A DNA stretch of 64,000 nt, from contig NZ_AP025459.1 of the NCBI RefSeq assembly GCF_024347295.1, forward strand, positions 434,001 to 498,000, given 5' to 3'. This DNA comes from Vibrio artabrorum. GTDB taxonomy: Bacteria; Pseudomonadota; Gammaproteobacteria; Enterobacterales; Vibrionaceae. Shown one piece after another: positions 35,544 through 44,294 of the stretch; position 1 is the first letter of the stretch, and each line of letters starts with the position of its first letter. The notes below the pieces were generated by a model that did no database searches, was not told the DNA's origin, and worked only from the letters and a program-made list of their open reading frames with translations. The position numbers were made by a program, and so were the translations under genes.

Positions 35544-36416
35544 ATGAATAAAAAAGCAATAATCGTAGAAGGTGGGGCAATGAGAGGGATTTTTGCCGCT
35601 GGAGTATTAGACGCCTTTATCAAAGACGATTTTCTTCCTTATGATTTTGCCATCGGTGTATCTGCCGGTGCATCGAATCTTATCGGTTATTTATCTCATG
35701 CGCCTAAGCGAAGCTATAACGTAATTACCACGATGGCGACGGATAAGATGTTCTTGAATCCTGCTCGTTTTGCTAAAGGTGGTAATTTGGTGGACGTTAA
35801 GTGGTTGTGGAACGAATCTAATCAACGTTATCCACTGGATTGTGGTGAGCTGTTTTCAAGTATCCCACTCATCGCTGCTGTAACAAACATCGATACGGGT
35901 AGCGCCGATTACTATAATATTAAGCCTGACAATCTCTCCAACGTAATTGAAGCGACAACGGCTTTACCTATCGCCTATCGTGAAACCCCGTGTTTCTCTG
36001 GTGGCTGTTATACCGATGGAGGTGTCGCTGATTCAATCCCAGTTCGTGAAGCATATCGTCGGGGGGCGCGTGATATTACCGTGATTCTTTCTCATCCTCT
36101 GAGCTACCGTATGAAACCTCAGAAGCATCAATGGATATTGAAAAAACTGTTAAAGAAATTTCCCCACATTGCCGAGTCGATGGCGGTGCGTGCCGAAAAC
36201 TACAATCAGTCTCTGGCGTTTATTCGTAACCCACCCAAAGATGCGACCATTAAAGTGATTGCCCCACCAGAAACGTTCGCGGTTAAGCGCTTAACCATGG
36301 ATAGAAGCATTTTAGATGCCGGTTATGAGATGGGCGTAAAAGCGGGAGAAGAGCATCTTGCGATTCGAAAAGGTGTGTATGGTTTGGATACCGAGGATTG
36401 TCATTTTTGTATCTAG
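35544..36416 (+). CDS. Patatin-like phospholipase (YjjU-type)
   Basis: From the ATG at 35544 the protein has 290 residues and begins 'MNKKAIIVEGGAMRGIFAAGVLDAFI', the glycine-rich oxyanion loop of patatins. The serine nucleophile is Ser40 in G-V-S-A-G, and the partner Asp lies in 'CYTDGGVADSIP'. This is the bacterial YjjU/patatin family, cytoplasmic lipases or acyl hydrolases. An upstream in-frame extension to 35451 lacks similarity. It is a monocistronic gene; substrate unknown. Confidence 0.9.
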   Translation: MNKKAIIVEGGAMRGIFAAGVLDAFIKDDFLPYDFAIGVSAGASNLIGYLSHAPKRSYNVITTMATDKMFLNPARFAKGGNLVDVKWLWNESNQRYPLDCGELFSSIPLIAAVTNIDTGSADYYNIKPDNLSNVIEATTALPIAYRETPCFSGGCYTDGGVADSIPVREAYRRGARDITVILSHPLSYRMKPQKHQWILKKLLKKFPHIAESMAVRAENYNQSLAFIRNPPKDATIKVIAPPETFAVKRLTMDRSILDAGYEMGVKAGEEHLAIRKGVYGLDTEDCHFCI

Positions 36417-36420
36417 TGGA

Positions 36421-36441
36421 TCCACATTGCATCAATGTGGA
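36421..36441. repeat. Small perfect hairpin after the patatin gene
   Basis: TCCACATTG-CAT-CAATGTGGA, immediately after the stop codon. It lacks a T-run, but a second repeat follows it. Confidence 0.55.
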
Positions 36442-36448
36442 AATGAAA

Positions 36449-36485
36449 ATACCACGCCGTTCATTAGGACGAGCGTGGCTTGGTA
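36449..36485 (-). terminator. Probable terminator of ldhA
   Basis: ACCACGC and GCGTGG pair across about 15 bases; read on the minus strand the stem is followed by a TATTTTCATTT tail. It lies 25 bases past the ldhA stop. Confidence 0.55.
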
Positions 36486-36509
36486 TTTAACCTTGGAACG
36501 GGTTTATGA

Positions 36510-37502
36510 TTAAACTAATTCATTACCGCTGGTTTTACCTGTGAAGAAGGCATTAACACTGATTAGTGTGGTGTTCGCAATGTTGAATAAAGCATCTTTA
36601 GTCAAGAAAGCTTGGTGACCGGTGAATAAGACGTTATGGCAAGCTGACAGTCGTCGGAATACATCATCGACAATCACATCGTTAGATTTGTCTTGGAAGA
36701 ACAGCTCTTTTTCATTGTCATAAACATCTAGACCAAGTGCCCCAATTTTACCCTGTTTTAGGGCCTCGATTGCCGCCGTTGAATCCAGTAACTCACCACG
36801 GCTAGTATTAACGATCATTACGTTGTCTTTCATTTGGCTAAACGCTTTTTTATCCAATAGGTGATAGTTCTCTTTACTCATTGGGCAGTGCAGAGAAATC
36901 ACGTCAGACTCTTGGTATAGCTTATCGAGTTCAACGTATTGAGCACCTAATTCGACGGCTAATGGATTTGGATAAGGGTCGTAGCACAGAATGTTCATGC
37001 CTAAACCTTTCAGAATACGCATGGTCGCTAAGCCAATTTTACCCGAGCCAATCACACCAACGGTTTTGCCGTGGAAGTTAAAGCCAACCAAACCCTCAAG
37101 AGAAAAGTTCGCATCACGAGTACGCTGATACGCTTTATGTAGTTTACGGTTTAAACACATCATCATACCGACAGTATGCTCTGCTACCGATTCTGGGGAA
37201 TAAGCCGGAACACGAACTACTTGCAGGCCAAACTCTTTGGCTGCGTCTAGGTCGACTTTATCAAAACCGGCACAGCGCATCGCGATCAGCTTAGTGCCGC
37301 CTTGCGCTAAAATCTCTAACACATCTCGCGATAGGTCGTCGTTTACAAACGCACAAACCACTTCGTTATCATGCGCCATTTTTGCTGTTGTTGTCGTGAG
37401 TCGAAAATCGTGAAAATGAAACTCAGCGTTGAGTTCGCCTTTTGCAAGTTTAAATGATTTTTCGTCGTATGATTTTGAGCTAAAAAAAGCAATGTTGAGC
37501 AT
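36510..37502 (-). CDS. ldhA: Fermentative D-lactate dehydrogenase
   Basis: The 330-residue D-2-hydroxyacid dehydrogenase has 'IAMRCAGFDKVDLDAAKEFGLQVVRVPAYSPESVAEHTVGMMM', the NAD-binding 'GKTVGVIGSGKIGLATMRILKGLGMNILCYDP', the catalytic Arg in 'IVNTSRGELLDS', 'ALGLDVYDNE' and the catalytic His in 'NVLFTGHQAFLT'. Length and sequence match LdhA of enterobacteria (329). It reduces pyruvate to D-lactate with NADH during fermentation. Confidence 0.96.
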   Translation of the reverse strand: MLNIAFFSSKSYDEKSFKLAKGELNAEFHFHDFRLTTTTAKMAHDNEVVCAFVNDDLSRDVLEILAQGGTKLIAMRCAGFDKVDLDAAKEFGLQVVRVPAYSPESVAEHTVGMMMCLNRKLHKAYQRTRDANFSLEGLVGFNFHGKTVGVIGSGKIGLATMRILKGLGMNILCYDPYPNPLAVELGAQYVELDKLYQESDVISLHCPMSKENYHLLDKKAFSQMKDNVMIVNTSRGELLDSTAAIEALKQGKIGALGLDVYDNEKELFFQDKSNDVIVDDVFRRLSACHNVLFTGHQAFLTKDALFNIANTTLISVNAFFTGKTSGNELV

Positions 37503-37633
37503 GGCTTCCTCTCTAACCTAAAATATAAATAACCCACTGATTCATTGTCTGAAATGGGATTAAAACGAATAACTCTGTTCAGTGTGCTAGAGTTTTTCAC
37601 TCTTGTCTATCACCATTAGCCATTGTTATTACC

Positions 37634-37987
37634 ATGATTATTTGGCCTTTATGTTTTCATTTTTTGAACATTATAAATCACCTTACGAGATGGCTTGTTT
37701 ATAAGTTCATCAATATTGAATGGATCTTACTTTCGGGTGTTGAACGTCTTCTTGGTCTCTTTCTCGGACCAGACGTTAATGTTGAATTGTGCGTCGTCGC
37801 TCAGCTCTACTCGATGCCAATATTGAGGTGGGCTTGTGGCAAATTGCCCAGTGTGACGGAATACGTAAATGACGCATATAAGACCTCTTATTTACCGGTA
37901 TTTTTGTTGATTCACAACGATGAACGGGTCTTTGGACACTGGCTAAATGAGTCAAGTGGTTTGACCCCTGTAGTGCTGCATCAATAA
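37634..37987 (+). CDS. Hypothetical ORF, doubtful
   Basis: An ATG at 37634 opens 117 codons between ldhA and the acyltransferase gene. The product starts with a hydrophobic, Trp-rich stretch (possible membrane anchor) and contains 'LPVFLLIHNDERVFGHWLN'. No family is recognised and there is no clear ribosome binding site. A competing frame starting 'MFSFFEHYKSPYEMACL' at about 37651 stops after 17 codons, so the stretch may be a broken gene instead. Confidence 0.3.
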   Translation: MIIWPLCFHFLNIINHLTRWLVYKFINIEWILLSGVERLLGLFLGPDVNVELCVVAQLYSMPILRWACGKLPSVTEYVNDAYKTSYLPVFLLIHNDERVFGHWLNESSGLTPVVLHQ

Positions 37988-38050
37988 CTAAAGAGAATTA
38001 TTTCTAGATGCGTATAATGAAGGCTTTCGATCTCAATATAGCCGTTTTTT

Positions 38051-38959
38051 ATGCTTGATAATCTTCGTATGGCCTTGAACGTATTGTTCGTGACCATCAA
38101 TACCGCAATGACTGCGTTTACCGTGAGCTTCTTTGGCCTTATCAAACTGATTCTTCCAATCTCTATTGTGCAAAAGTCGTGTACACGTTTAGCCAATTTC
38201 ACTTTTTGGTGTTGGGCTTCGCTCAATCAATGGATTTTGAACATTAACAACGATATCGAGTGGCAAGTTGAGGGAGGAAAGGATATCTCAACGAAGCAGT
38301 GGTATTTGATGATGTCGAACCATCTAAGCTGGGCGGATATCGTGATCCTGTCTTCAATCTTGAAAGACAAAATGCCGATGACTAAGTTTTTCCTTAAGCA
38401 TGAATTGCTGTACGTCCCTTTTGTCGGCTTGGCATGTTGGGGCTTAGATATGCCATTCATGCGCCGTCACTCTCGCGAGTTTTTGCTGCGCAACCCTGAG
38501 CGTCGAAACGATGATTTCAATGCCATCAATAAAGCGTGTACTAAATTCAAGCTAGCACCGACTACCTTGGTCAATTTTGTTGAAGGAACGCGTGTAAATC
38601 ACGATAAACTGGTGGCTGCAAAGACACCTTATCGATACCTACTAAAGCCGAAAACCGGCGGTGTGGCGTTTGCTTTGTCTGCAATGGGTCCAATCTTAGA
38701 TGGGATCGTGGATGTCACTTTGGCCTACCCTGAAAACCAAACATCACCATTTGAAGATATGTTGAAAGGCAAAATGACGAAAGTCGTTGTGCGTATTAAA
38801 TTGCACCCAATGGATGAAAACGTTAATGGAAATTATTTTGAAGACAAAGCGTTTAAACGTCGTTTTCACAGTTGGTTGAATAACACATGGAAAGAGAAAG
38901 ACGACTATCTTGATACGATTTATGGGCCTGATACGGCTTATGGAAAGCAAGAGCCGTAA
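38051..38959 (+). CDS. yihG: Membrane acyltransferase, YihG-like (PlsC family)
   Basis: The 302-residue protein has an N-terminal membrane segment and the PlsC motifs: H91-L-S-W-A-D96 in 'LMMSNHLSWADIVILSS', 'KHELLYVPFVGLACWGLDMPFMRRHSREFLLRNPERR', and 'LVNFVEGTRVNH' (residues 174-184). The whole length follows E. coli YihG closely ('FKRHFQQWLNSLWQEKD' there, 'FKRRFHSWLNNTWKEKD' here). It probably transfers acyl chains to lysophospholipid at the inner membrane. A strong terminator follows. Confidence 0.92.
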   Translation: MLDNLRMALNVLFVTINTAMTAFTVSFFGLIKLILPISIVQKSCTRLANFTFWCWASLNQWILNINNDIEWQVEGGKDISTKQWYLMMSNHLSWADIVILSSILKDKMPMTKFFLKHELLYVPFVGLACWGLDMPFMRRHSREFLLRNPERRNDDFNAINKACTKFKLAPTTLVNFVEGTRVNHDKLVAAKTPYRYLLKPKTGGVAFALSAMGPILDGIVDVTLAYPENQTSPFEDMLKGKMTKVVVRIKLHPMDENVNGNYFEDKAFKRRFHSWLNNTWKEKDDYLDTIYGPDTAYGKQEP

Positions 38960-38984
38960 ACCCAAATTTATCGATTCGATGGCA

Positions 38985-39024
38985 ATAAAAAAGCCGATAG
39001 TTCGCTGAACTGTCGGCTTTTTTA
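38985..39024. terminator. Bidirectional terminator between yihG and the TrmK-like gene
   Basis: AAAAAAGCCGATAGTTC and GAACTGTCGGCTTTTTT pair (one G-T) with a short loop, with A and T runs on either side; the flanking genes are convergent. Confidence 0.92.
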
Positions 39025-39065
39025 TTGAATCGGTTTCGTCAATGACGAGTGAAAATAGATGGCTG

Positions 39066-39788
39066 CTAGATCGCTTGGTAAGCCTCAATAATGTGCTTGA
39101 CTTCGCTCAGCTTACCCTGCTTCTCTTGACCTTGCTGCATTCGCAAGTAGTGCTGTAATGTTTTGGCTTTGTACTGCTGAGAGATCTGTAATTGTTGTTG
39201 ATCAATTGGAACCCAAATCTTGTCACCAACGTTCGATATGTCACGAACTGGTGGACGATTTTTTCTGTCGCCTTGGTTGTTACTGACCAGTAAAATCTCA
39301 TAGTAACGGCGATTTTCTTCAATCAACACTTCATCAATAAGGGCGAAGTTGAGCGATTTTAAATGGCTTCTCAGTTCGAATTGCTGATGCACAGGGCAAA
39401 GCAAGAAATCGATCGCGGTGTTTGGATGTTGACGGTGAATGTCATCGACTAACTTTTGAGTGAGATCCCCCCCCACACCCGCAATAATAACAAGGTGTCT
39501 GCCGGTGTGCTTATGCAATGGAATGGCTGCGACATCTAAGCAGTAGACTTGCCACTGGCTATAGGTGTGCTGCTCGGTATGGCTATCCTGAGGGAAGTAA
39601 TGTGTGAGCTTACCTTTAAGCTCGTTCATTAGAGACGGGACAATATCAACAAAGTGAATCTGAGGCGCTTTGTTGTCCGACAAAAGTTGAACGCCCAAGA
39701 AGCCGTGATCACAACAACAGTCCCAAATATGTTGGTAATCATTGCTGACAAGAGAGTGGAGAGTTTGCAGTCGGTGACTAAGCTTCAT
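39066..39788 (-). CDS. TrmK-like tRNA (adenine-22-N1)-methyltransferase
   Basis: The 240-residue protein has an N-terminal SAM-binding fold: 'MKLSHRLQTLHSLV', then 'IWDCCCDHGFLGVQLL' in place of the D-[IV]-G-[CT]-DHG-x-L motif of the TrmK/COG2384 family, 'IHFVDIVPSLMNEL', and 'LVIIAGVGGDLTQKLVDDI' (family form GMGG). This group methylates A22 of tRNA in Gram-positive bacteria. The C-terminal third is helical and Gln-rich. The Gly-rich motif I is altered to CCCDHG, and the exact substrate in gammaproteobacteria is unproven. Confidence 0.78.
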   Translation of the reverse strand: MKLSHRLQTLHSLVSNDYQHIWDCCCDHGFLGVQLLSDNKAPQIHFVDIVPSLMNELKGKLTHYFPQDSHTEQHTYSQWQVYCLDVAAIPLHKHTGRHLVIIAGVGGDLTQKLVDDIHRQHPNTAIDFLLCPVHQQFELRSHLKSLNFALIDEVLIEENRRYYEILLVSNNQGDRKNRPPVRDISNVGDKIWVPIDQQQLQISQQYKAKTLQHYLRMQQGQEKQGKLSEVKHIIEAYQAI

Positions 39789-39912
39789 AAAATTTGCGTC
39801 GTTGGAAAGTTATAGGGTGCCTTGGTATCGAAGGCGCATTGTAATGGCTTTATAAAAAAACAAAAGCACATAGATGTGAAATCCTACGTGCTGTCTGTGA
39901 ATTTGCTGATGT

Positions 39913-41718
39913 TTATGAAGCTTGTGCGACGTCTCTTATCTGGCCTTCAACACGGTTTTTTCCGAGCTGCTGCGCGGTCAATCTGGCCTGTTTTGCTAAC
40001 GCTAACGCAGATGTTCTGTCACCTTCTATTCGTGAGAAGCCGATACTGACACTTAATGGTAGCGTGATGTCTGGTGTGGTAATGCTCTTCTCGGCAACGC
40101 CTATTCGACATTGTTCCAACTGGAACTTGGCGTCTTTAGGGTCATTCGCTTTGAATAACACCGCAAATTCTTTCCCCCCAACACGTGCAATACAAAGACT
40201 TTTTGGCTTAGGGAAGTTCCAACGTATCGATTCAGACGTCACCTTTATCATCTTGTCTCCAACTGCGTCACCGTAGGTACGGTTTAAGTGGTCAAAGTTA
40301 TCGATATCAAATAGAGCGACATAGGTATCAGGTTCGTTGATGTAGTTTTCTATTTCAATATTAAAACGATTTGTGTTGTCCAACTGTGTCATTGGATCTT
40401 TGTTACTCAATTGATGGTGGAGCAGTAAATTAGACAAAGAGACTTCAGTATAATCTCTTATCATACGGAGGATGCTCTGGTTGATCGGTAATCTGGCGTT
40501 AACGTAGAGCACCGCGATCAACTGATTGCGCGAGGACAGAGGAATGCAATAGTGGCGCTGGTGTATTTTGAGTTTATGCGCCAAGGGATCCGCGTATTTT
40601 CCGCTTTTATAAACCAGGGTACCCAGTGCAAACCGGTCGGCAAGAGATCTATCATAATGTACCGTAGCTTGGTTTCCGTGGTAGTCAATCGTATTGAATG
40701 AATGACTCTCTGGTTGATATAGGCAGAATTGGATACCTTTATGATAGGTAAAGCTATCCAGTATGGACTTTAGCTCTTGTTTAAAGCTTGCAAGGTCATC
40801 AACCTTGTTAAGTTGCGACAACGATACATTTAAATGGTAAGCCAGATAATTGGCCCCAACCCATAACAGAAGCAGTGAGCCGAGGACGATTCCTGTTAAC
40901 GTGAATTGGTGTGAGCTGGTCAAAATATCGTGGCGATCTGTACCTGCGATGAATACCCAGTTTAAGCTATTATCCGCATCAAATACCGATATTTTGAAAT
41001 TATCTTGATAGTAGTATTCGTGTTTACCGAACGTCTCACCCTGTAAAACTCGCTGGCTGATCCCAGCATGGTAGCTGATTGACTTTGAGCCGATGCGTTT
41101 CGGATCTGGGTGGAAGACGAGTCGTTCAGTCGCGCGATCAACCACAAACACATAGCCATCATTAAGAATTTTTAAGTTTCTTAAGTTTTGTGTCGCTTGC
41201 AGAAGGTCAAACTCAACCCATATTTCTTCTTTCAATTTTTCCGTGGTGTGTTTAACCGCGAAAACCCAACGTCCATTGGTTTTTTGATAAATGGAAGAGA
41301 GATAGAAGTTTTTCACAACGCTGTTGAGCGGATGCCACTGTATAGCTGAAATTTGTTCTCTTGAAAGAGGTATGCCTTGTGTGGAAATATAATTCTGAGA
41401 TTGAGGCTGATATCGAATGATATCGGAGAAGTCTGGTATCTTTTGTAGAATATTCTCGCTGACGTCTCGAAATTTTTTATCATTAAAATTGGAAGTCTTG
41501 GATAAATCTAAGTTGGTCTCTAGGAAGTAGAGTTTACCGAATGCTGCTTCAATGTTTGAGCGAATGATAGAATTTGCGGTATGAATATTTGATGATGATT
41601 GTTCTGTTGCTATTTTTTCTACTTTTTCTAATTGAGTGATAGCAAGATAAAGCATTCCTACCATTAATAAGAGTATATATGGCTTAAAAAGCCGAATAAG
41701 TGTTTTAGGTAAAGCCAT
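39913..41718 (-). CDS. Membrane Cache-GAF-GGDEF protein with degenerate signature
   Basis: From the ATG at 41718 the protein has 601 residues: a membrane segment (about 12-30), a periplasmic Cache sensor (about 40-265, with 'DGYVFVVDRATERLVFHPDPKRIGSK'), a second membrane segment (about 271-295), a GAF-like region (about 305-435), and a GGDEF domain (about 440-590). The GGDEF core reads G514-G-K-E-F518; the third position, normally Asp or Glu and a metal ligand in active cyclases, is Lys. The upstream block DIDNFDHLNRTYGDAVGD also departs from DIDxFKxINDxYGHxxGD, and no RxxD inhibitory site is present. It was built from a diguanylate cyclase receptor but may be inactive or act as a ligand-binding partner. 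It lies beside glgX, possibly linked to carbohydrate sensing. Confidence 0.87.
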   Translation of the reverse strand: MALPKTLIRLFKPYILLLMVGMLYLAITQLEKVEKIATEQSSSNIHTANSIIRSNIEAAFGKLYFLETNLDLSKTSNFNDKKFRDVSENILQKIPDFSDIIRYQPQSQNYISTQGIPLSREQISAIQWHPLNSVVKNFYLSSIYQKTNGRWVFAVKHTTEKLKEEIWVEFDLLQATQNLRNLKILNDGYVFVVDRATERLVFHPDPKRIGSKSISYHAGISQRVLQGETFGKHEYYYQDNFKISVFDADNSLNWVFIAGTDRHDILTSSHQFTLTGIVLGSLLLLWVGANYLAYHLNVSLSQLNKVDDLASFKQELKSILDSFTYHKGIQFCLYQPESHSFNTIDYHGNQATVHYDRSLADRFALGTLVYKSGKYADPLAHKLKIHQRHYCIPLSSRNQLIAVLYVNARLPINQSILRMIRDYTEVSLSNLLLHHQLSNKDPMTQLDNTNRFNIEIENYINEPDTYVALFDIDNFDHLNRTYGDAVGDKMIKVTSESIRWNFPKPKSLCIARVGGKEFAVLFKANDPKDAKFQLEQCRIGVAEKSITTPDITLPLSVSIGFSRIEGDRTSALALAKQARLTAQQLGKNRVEGQIRDVAQAS

Positions 41719-41833
41719 GATATCCAAAGACGTGATAGATTCATTTTTATAGTACGGCCATACTAAACAGTTTTTGTGATCACATCAATGCAAATGATTC
41801 CATATAGAAAAATGAAATTTGTGATATTCAGCA

Positions 41834-41866
41834 AACAAAAAAGCCAGTGATAAATATAACTGGCCT
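41834..41866 (-). terminator. Terminator of glgX
   Basis: GCCAGT and ACTGGC pair across about 10 bases; on the minus strand six Ts follow. It lies about 20 bases past the glgX stop. Confidence 0.85.
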
Positions 41867-41883
41867 CTATTGGTTTTGGTGTG

Positions 41884-43860
41884 CTATTCGGTGTGCTCAG
41901 CTTTCTTGAAGGAATCGTGCAAAATAGCCATTGAAGTCGGAGATAGCAACATTTCACCGTCAGCATGACCGAGTGTGACATTTTTCAGGTTGGTATCGCA
42001 AATAGTTACCCAGTTTTGTTTGCGATCATTCGGTAATGAGAATCGAGCCGGCGCATTTGTTTGATTGATCAGATAGATCAATTCGTCGCCCTCTTTACCG
42101 ATCCCTAAATGCAGCGCGACCGAGCTTAAATGGTTCCAATCATCATGCTCCATTAATGTGCCATCAACACGACGCCAAAATATTCGGTTGGAGTTACGCT
42201 TTTCTCCACTGAATGCCCTGATAAAAGGCACCATGTATTGTTGACGTGCAGAGATCATTTCCGATAGCCAAGTCTTAAAGTCAGTCTTGTTATCAGAGTC
42301 TTCCCAATTAAGCCAACTGGTTACACCATCTTGGCAATAGGCGTTGTTGTTGCCCTTTTGAGTATGGGATAGCACATCTGCTGTCAGAATATGTGGAATA
42401 CCAAAAGCAAATAACAAACTTGCCATAAAGTTACGCTTCTGTTTTTCACGCATTGCGATAATTGAGGGGTTTTCTGTCTCACCTTCAACCCCATAATTTT
42501 CAGAGCGGTTATCACCGTGTCCATCACGGTTGTTCTCACCATTCTCTTCGTTGTGCTTGTGCTTGTAAGAAACAAGATCTTGCATGGTGAAGCCATCATG
42601 GTAAGTGATGTAGTTGACGGTTAATTTATACGGCCAGTGCGCTGCACTGTAAATGTCTCGTGACCCCATCAGGCGAGTGGCAAACTCTTTTAAGTAGCCT
42701 TGATCACCACGCCAAAAGCTTCGAGTGATGTCTCTAAGTTTGTCGTTACACTCGTTCCAACCTAACGGAAAATTGCCGACTTGGTAGCCATTAGGCCCGA
42801 TATCCCAAGGTTCAGCGATCAACTTGGTTTCTTTTAGTACTGGATCTTGAGCAACGGCTTTGAAAAAAGCAGCCTCAGGATTGTAATTATCGCCTTCACG
42901 GCCGAGTGTCGCGGCCAAATCAAAACGGAAACCGTCAATTTGAAATTCATTTACCCAGTAACGCAGCGTATCCATGACTAAATTCAATGCTGGTTGGTGC
43001 GTCAGATCAACCGTATTTCCGCAACCTGTAAAGTTCGCGTAATGGCAACCATGTTTAATGTAGTGGCGGCTATCCAGTGCTTTTAGGTTGAAGGTTTGTC
43101 CTGCTTCACCACCTTCTGCCGTGTGGTTGTATACGACGTCGAGAATCACTTCAATTCCATTGCGGTGCAGTTCGCGAATGGCCGTTTTAAGCTCAGTAAC
43201 AGCATCTTTTTCTGCATAGCGTGGATCAGGCACCATGAACAGATAGGGGTTATATCCCCAATAGTTAACCTTGTTCATGTCTAATAGATGGGTTTCATGC
43301 ATGCATGCTGCGATGGGCAAAAGTTGAAGAGAGTTAATGTTTTGCTGTCTGTAGAACGCAAGCATTTCTGGGCTGACCAATCCCAAATAACGACCTTTTG
43401 TATGGGAGGCGATTTCTGGATGGAGTTGCGATACGCCTTTCACGTGGGTTTCAAAAAGCACCGTCTCCTCGCGGGCTATCTGCGGCTTTTCGACGTTCTG
43501 CCAGTCAAAGGTGTCATCAATGACAACACACTTCGCCATCGAAAAACTCTTTTGATTGGTATACGGCGTTGCGTAATTGAGTGGCTCGCTAATGGCTTTG
43601 GCGTATGGGTCTGAAAGTAAAATTGGGCCATTGTCTGTCTCAGCAATGAAACCGTATTTTTGCCCAGCTTTAATTCCGTCAACAAATACATATTTGATAT
43701 CAGCGTATTCATTTTCTAATTCATAGGTGGTGAATTCATCGTTCTCGTCGAACAGAGCGAGCGATAGAGATTTACAATCTGGAGAATATATTGAGAAGTT
43801 GCAGCCAGTGTTACCTAGCGTTGCACCTAGCGGATAAGGGCGAGCGAGCATTCTAGTCAT
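41884..43860 (-). CDS. glgX: Glycogen debranching enzyme, GlgX type (GH13 isoamylase)
   Basis: The 658-residue protein starts with an E-set/CBM48 domain ('RPYPLGATLGNTGCNFSIYSPDCKSLSLALFDEND') and continues as a GH13_11 barrel: 'INSLQLLPIAACMHE', 'VILDVVYNHTAEGGE', nucleophile Asp in 'DGFRFDLAATLGREG', acid Glu in 'KLIAEPWDIGPNGYQ', and 'YHDGFTMQDLVSYKHKHNEENGE'. Length equals that of E. coli GlgX (657). It hydrolyses alpha-1,6 branches of limit dextrins in the cytoplasm. Transcribed away from lamB across a region with MalT-like boxes, so it probably serves imported branched dextrins as well as glycogen. Confidence 0.94.
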   Translation of the reverse strand: MTRMLARPYPLGATLGNTGCNFSIYSPDCKSLSLALFDENDEFTTYELENEYADIKYVFVDGIKAGQKYGFIAETDNGPILLSDPYAKAISEPLNYATPYTNQKSFSMAKCVVIDDTFDWQNVEKPQIAREETVLFETHVKGVSQLHPEIASHTKGRYLGLVSPEMLAFYRQQNINSLQLLPIAACMHETHLLDMNKVNYWGYNPYLFMVPDPRYAEKDAVTELKTAIRELHRNGIEVILDVVYNHTAEGGEAGQTFNLKALDSRHYIKHGCHYANFTGCGNTVDLTHQPALNLVMDTLRYWVNEFQIDGFRFDLAATLGREGDNYNPEAAFFKAVAQDPVLKETKLIAEPWDIGPNGYQVGNFPLGWNECNDKLRDITRSFWRGDQGYLKEFATRLMGSRDIYSAAHWPYKLTVNYITYHDGFTMQDLVSYKHKHNEENGENNRDGHGDNRSENYGVEGETENPSIIAMREKQKRNFMASLLFAFGIPHILTADVLSHTQKGNNNAYCQDGVTSWLNWEDSDNKTDFKTWLSEMISARQQYMVPFIRAFSGEKRNSNRIFWRRVDGTLMEHDDWNHLSSVALHLGIGKEGDELIYLINQTNAPARFSLPNDRKQNWVTICDTNLKNVTLGHADGEMLLSPTSMAILHDSFKKAEHTE

Positions 43861-44294
43861 TGCTTGATTTCTTGTGCGTTTATCAATGTCAGTGAACTAT
43901 AAGTAAAAAGCTTTGTCTCAATAAGGTCAAGCAACTTCATAGATTAATTAACCTGTAAAAAATAATTCGTAGATGAAGTTCAAATTATATATTTGAGCTG
44001 GATCTCACTAATGGTGAATTATTAGATCTACGTTGTGTCTACTCCTCCTATATTAAGTGATCTACCTCTTTAAAACACCGTTCTGTTTATTTTCTACTCC
44101 CTTCTAGTCCCCCTTAATTTAGTTAAGGGTGGAGGACGTCAAATTTGTCATCCCCGCTTAATATTGACCCCGTTGAAACGAATTAGGGGAAACCCTAAAC
44201 CTCTCTATCTTACGACTACCATTACTGCCTTTGGTCGCCGCAAGAGAGCAAAAATATAAAAATCTAAAATAAATCGTCCTTAATGGAGTTAAGA
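43861..44294. promoter_or_regulatory. glgX-lamB divergent promoter region with MalT-like boxes
   Basis: Within 430 bases lie three sequences close to the MalT box GGGGA(T/G)GAGG: TAGGAGGAGT on the minus strand (44041-44050, 7 of 10), GTGGAGGACG on the plus strand (44129-44138, 8 of 10), and GGGGATGACA on the minus strand (44146-44155, 8 of 10). MalT activates lamB and pullulanase genes in enterobacteria and Vibrio. A further inverted repeat (AACTTCAT ... ATGAAGTT, 43935-43982) lies nearer glgX. The malT gene is not in the window. GGAG at 44284-44287 serves the lamB start. Confidence 0.45.

Noticed and set aside
43938..43984. AACTTCAT...ATGAAGTT repeat as a regulator site
   Set aside because: A single occurrence with a wide gap in AT-rich DNA is not enough to claim an operator.
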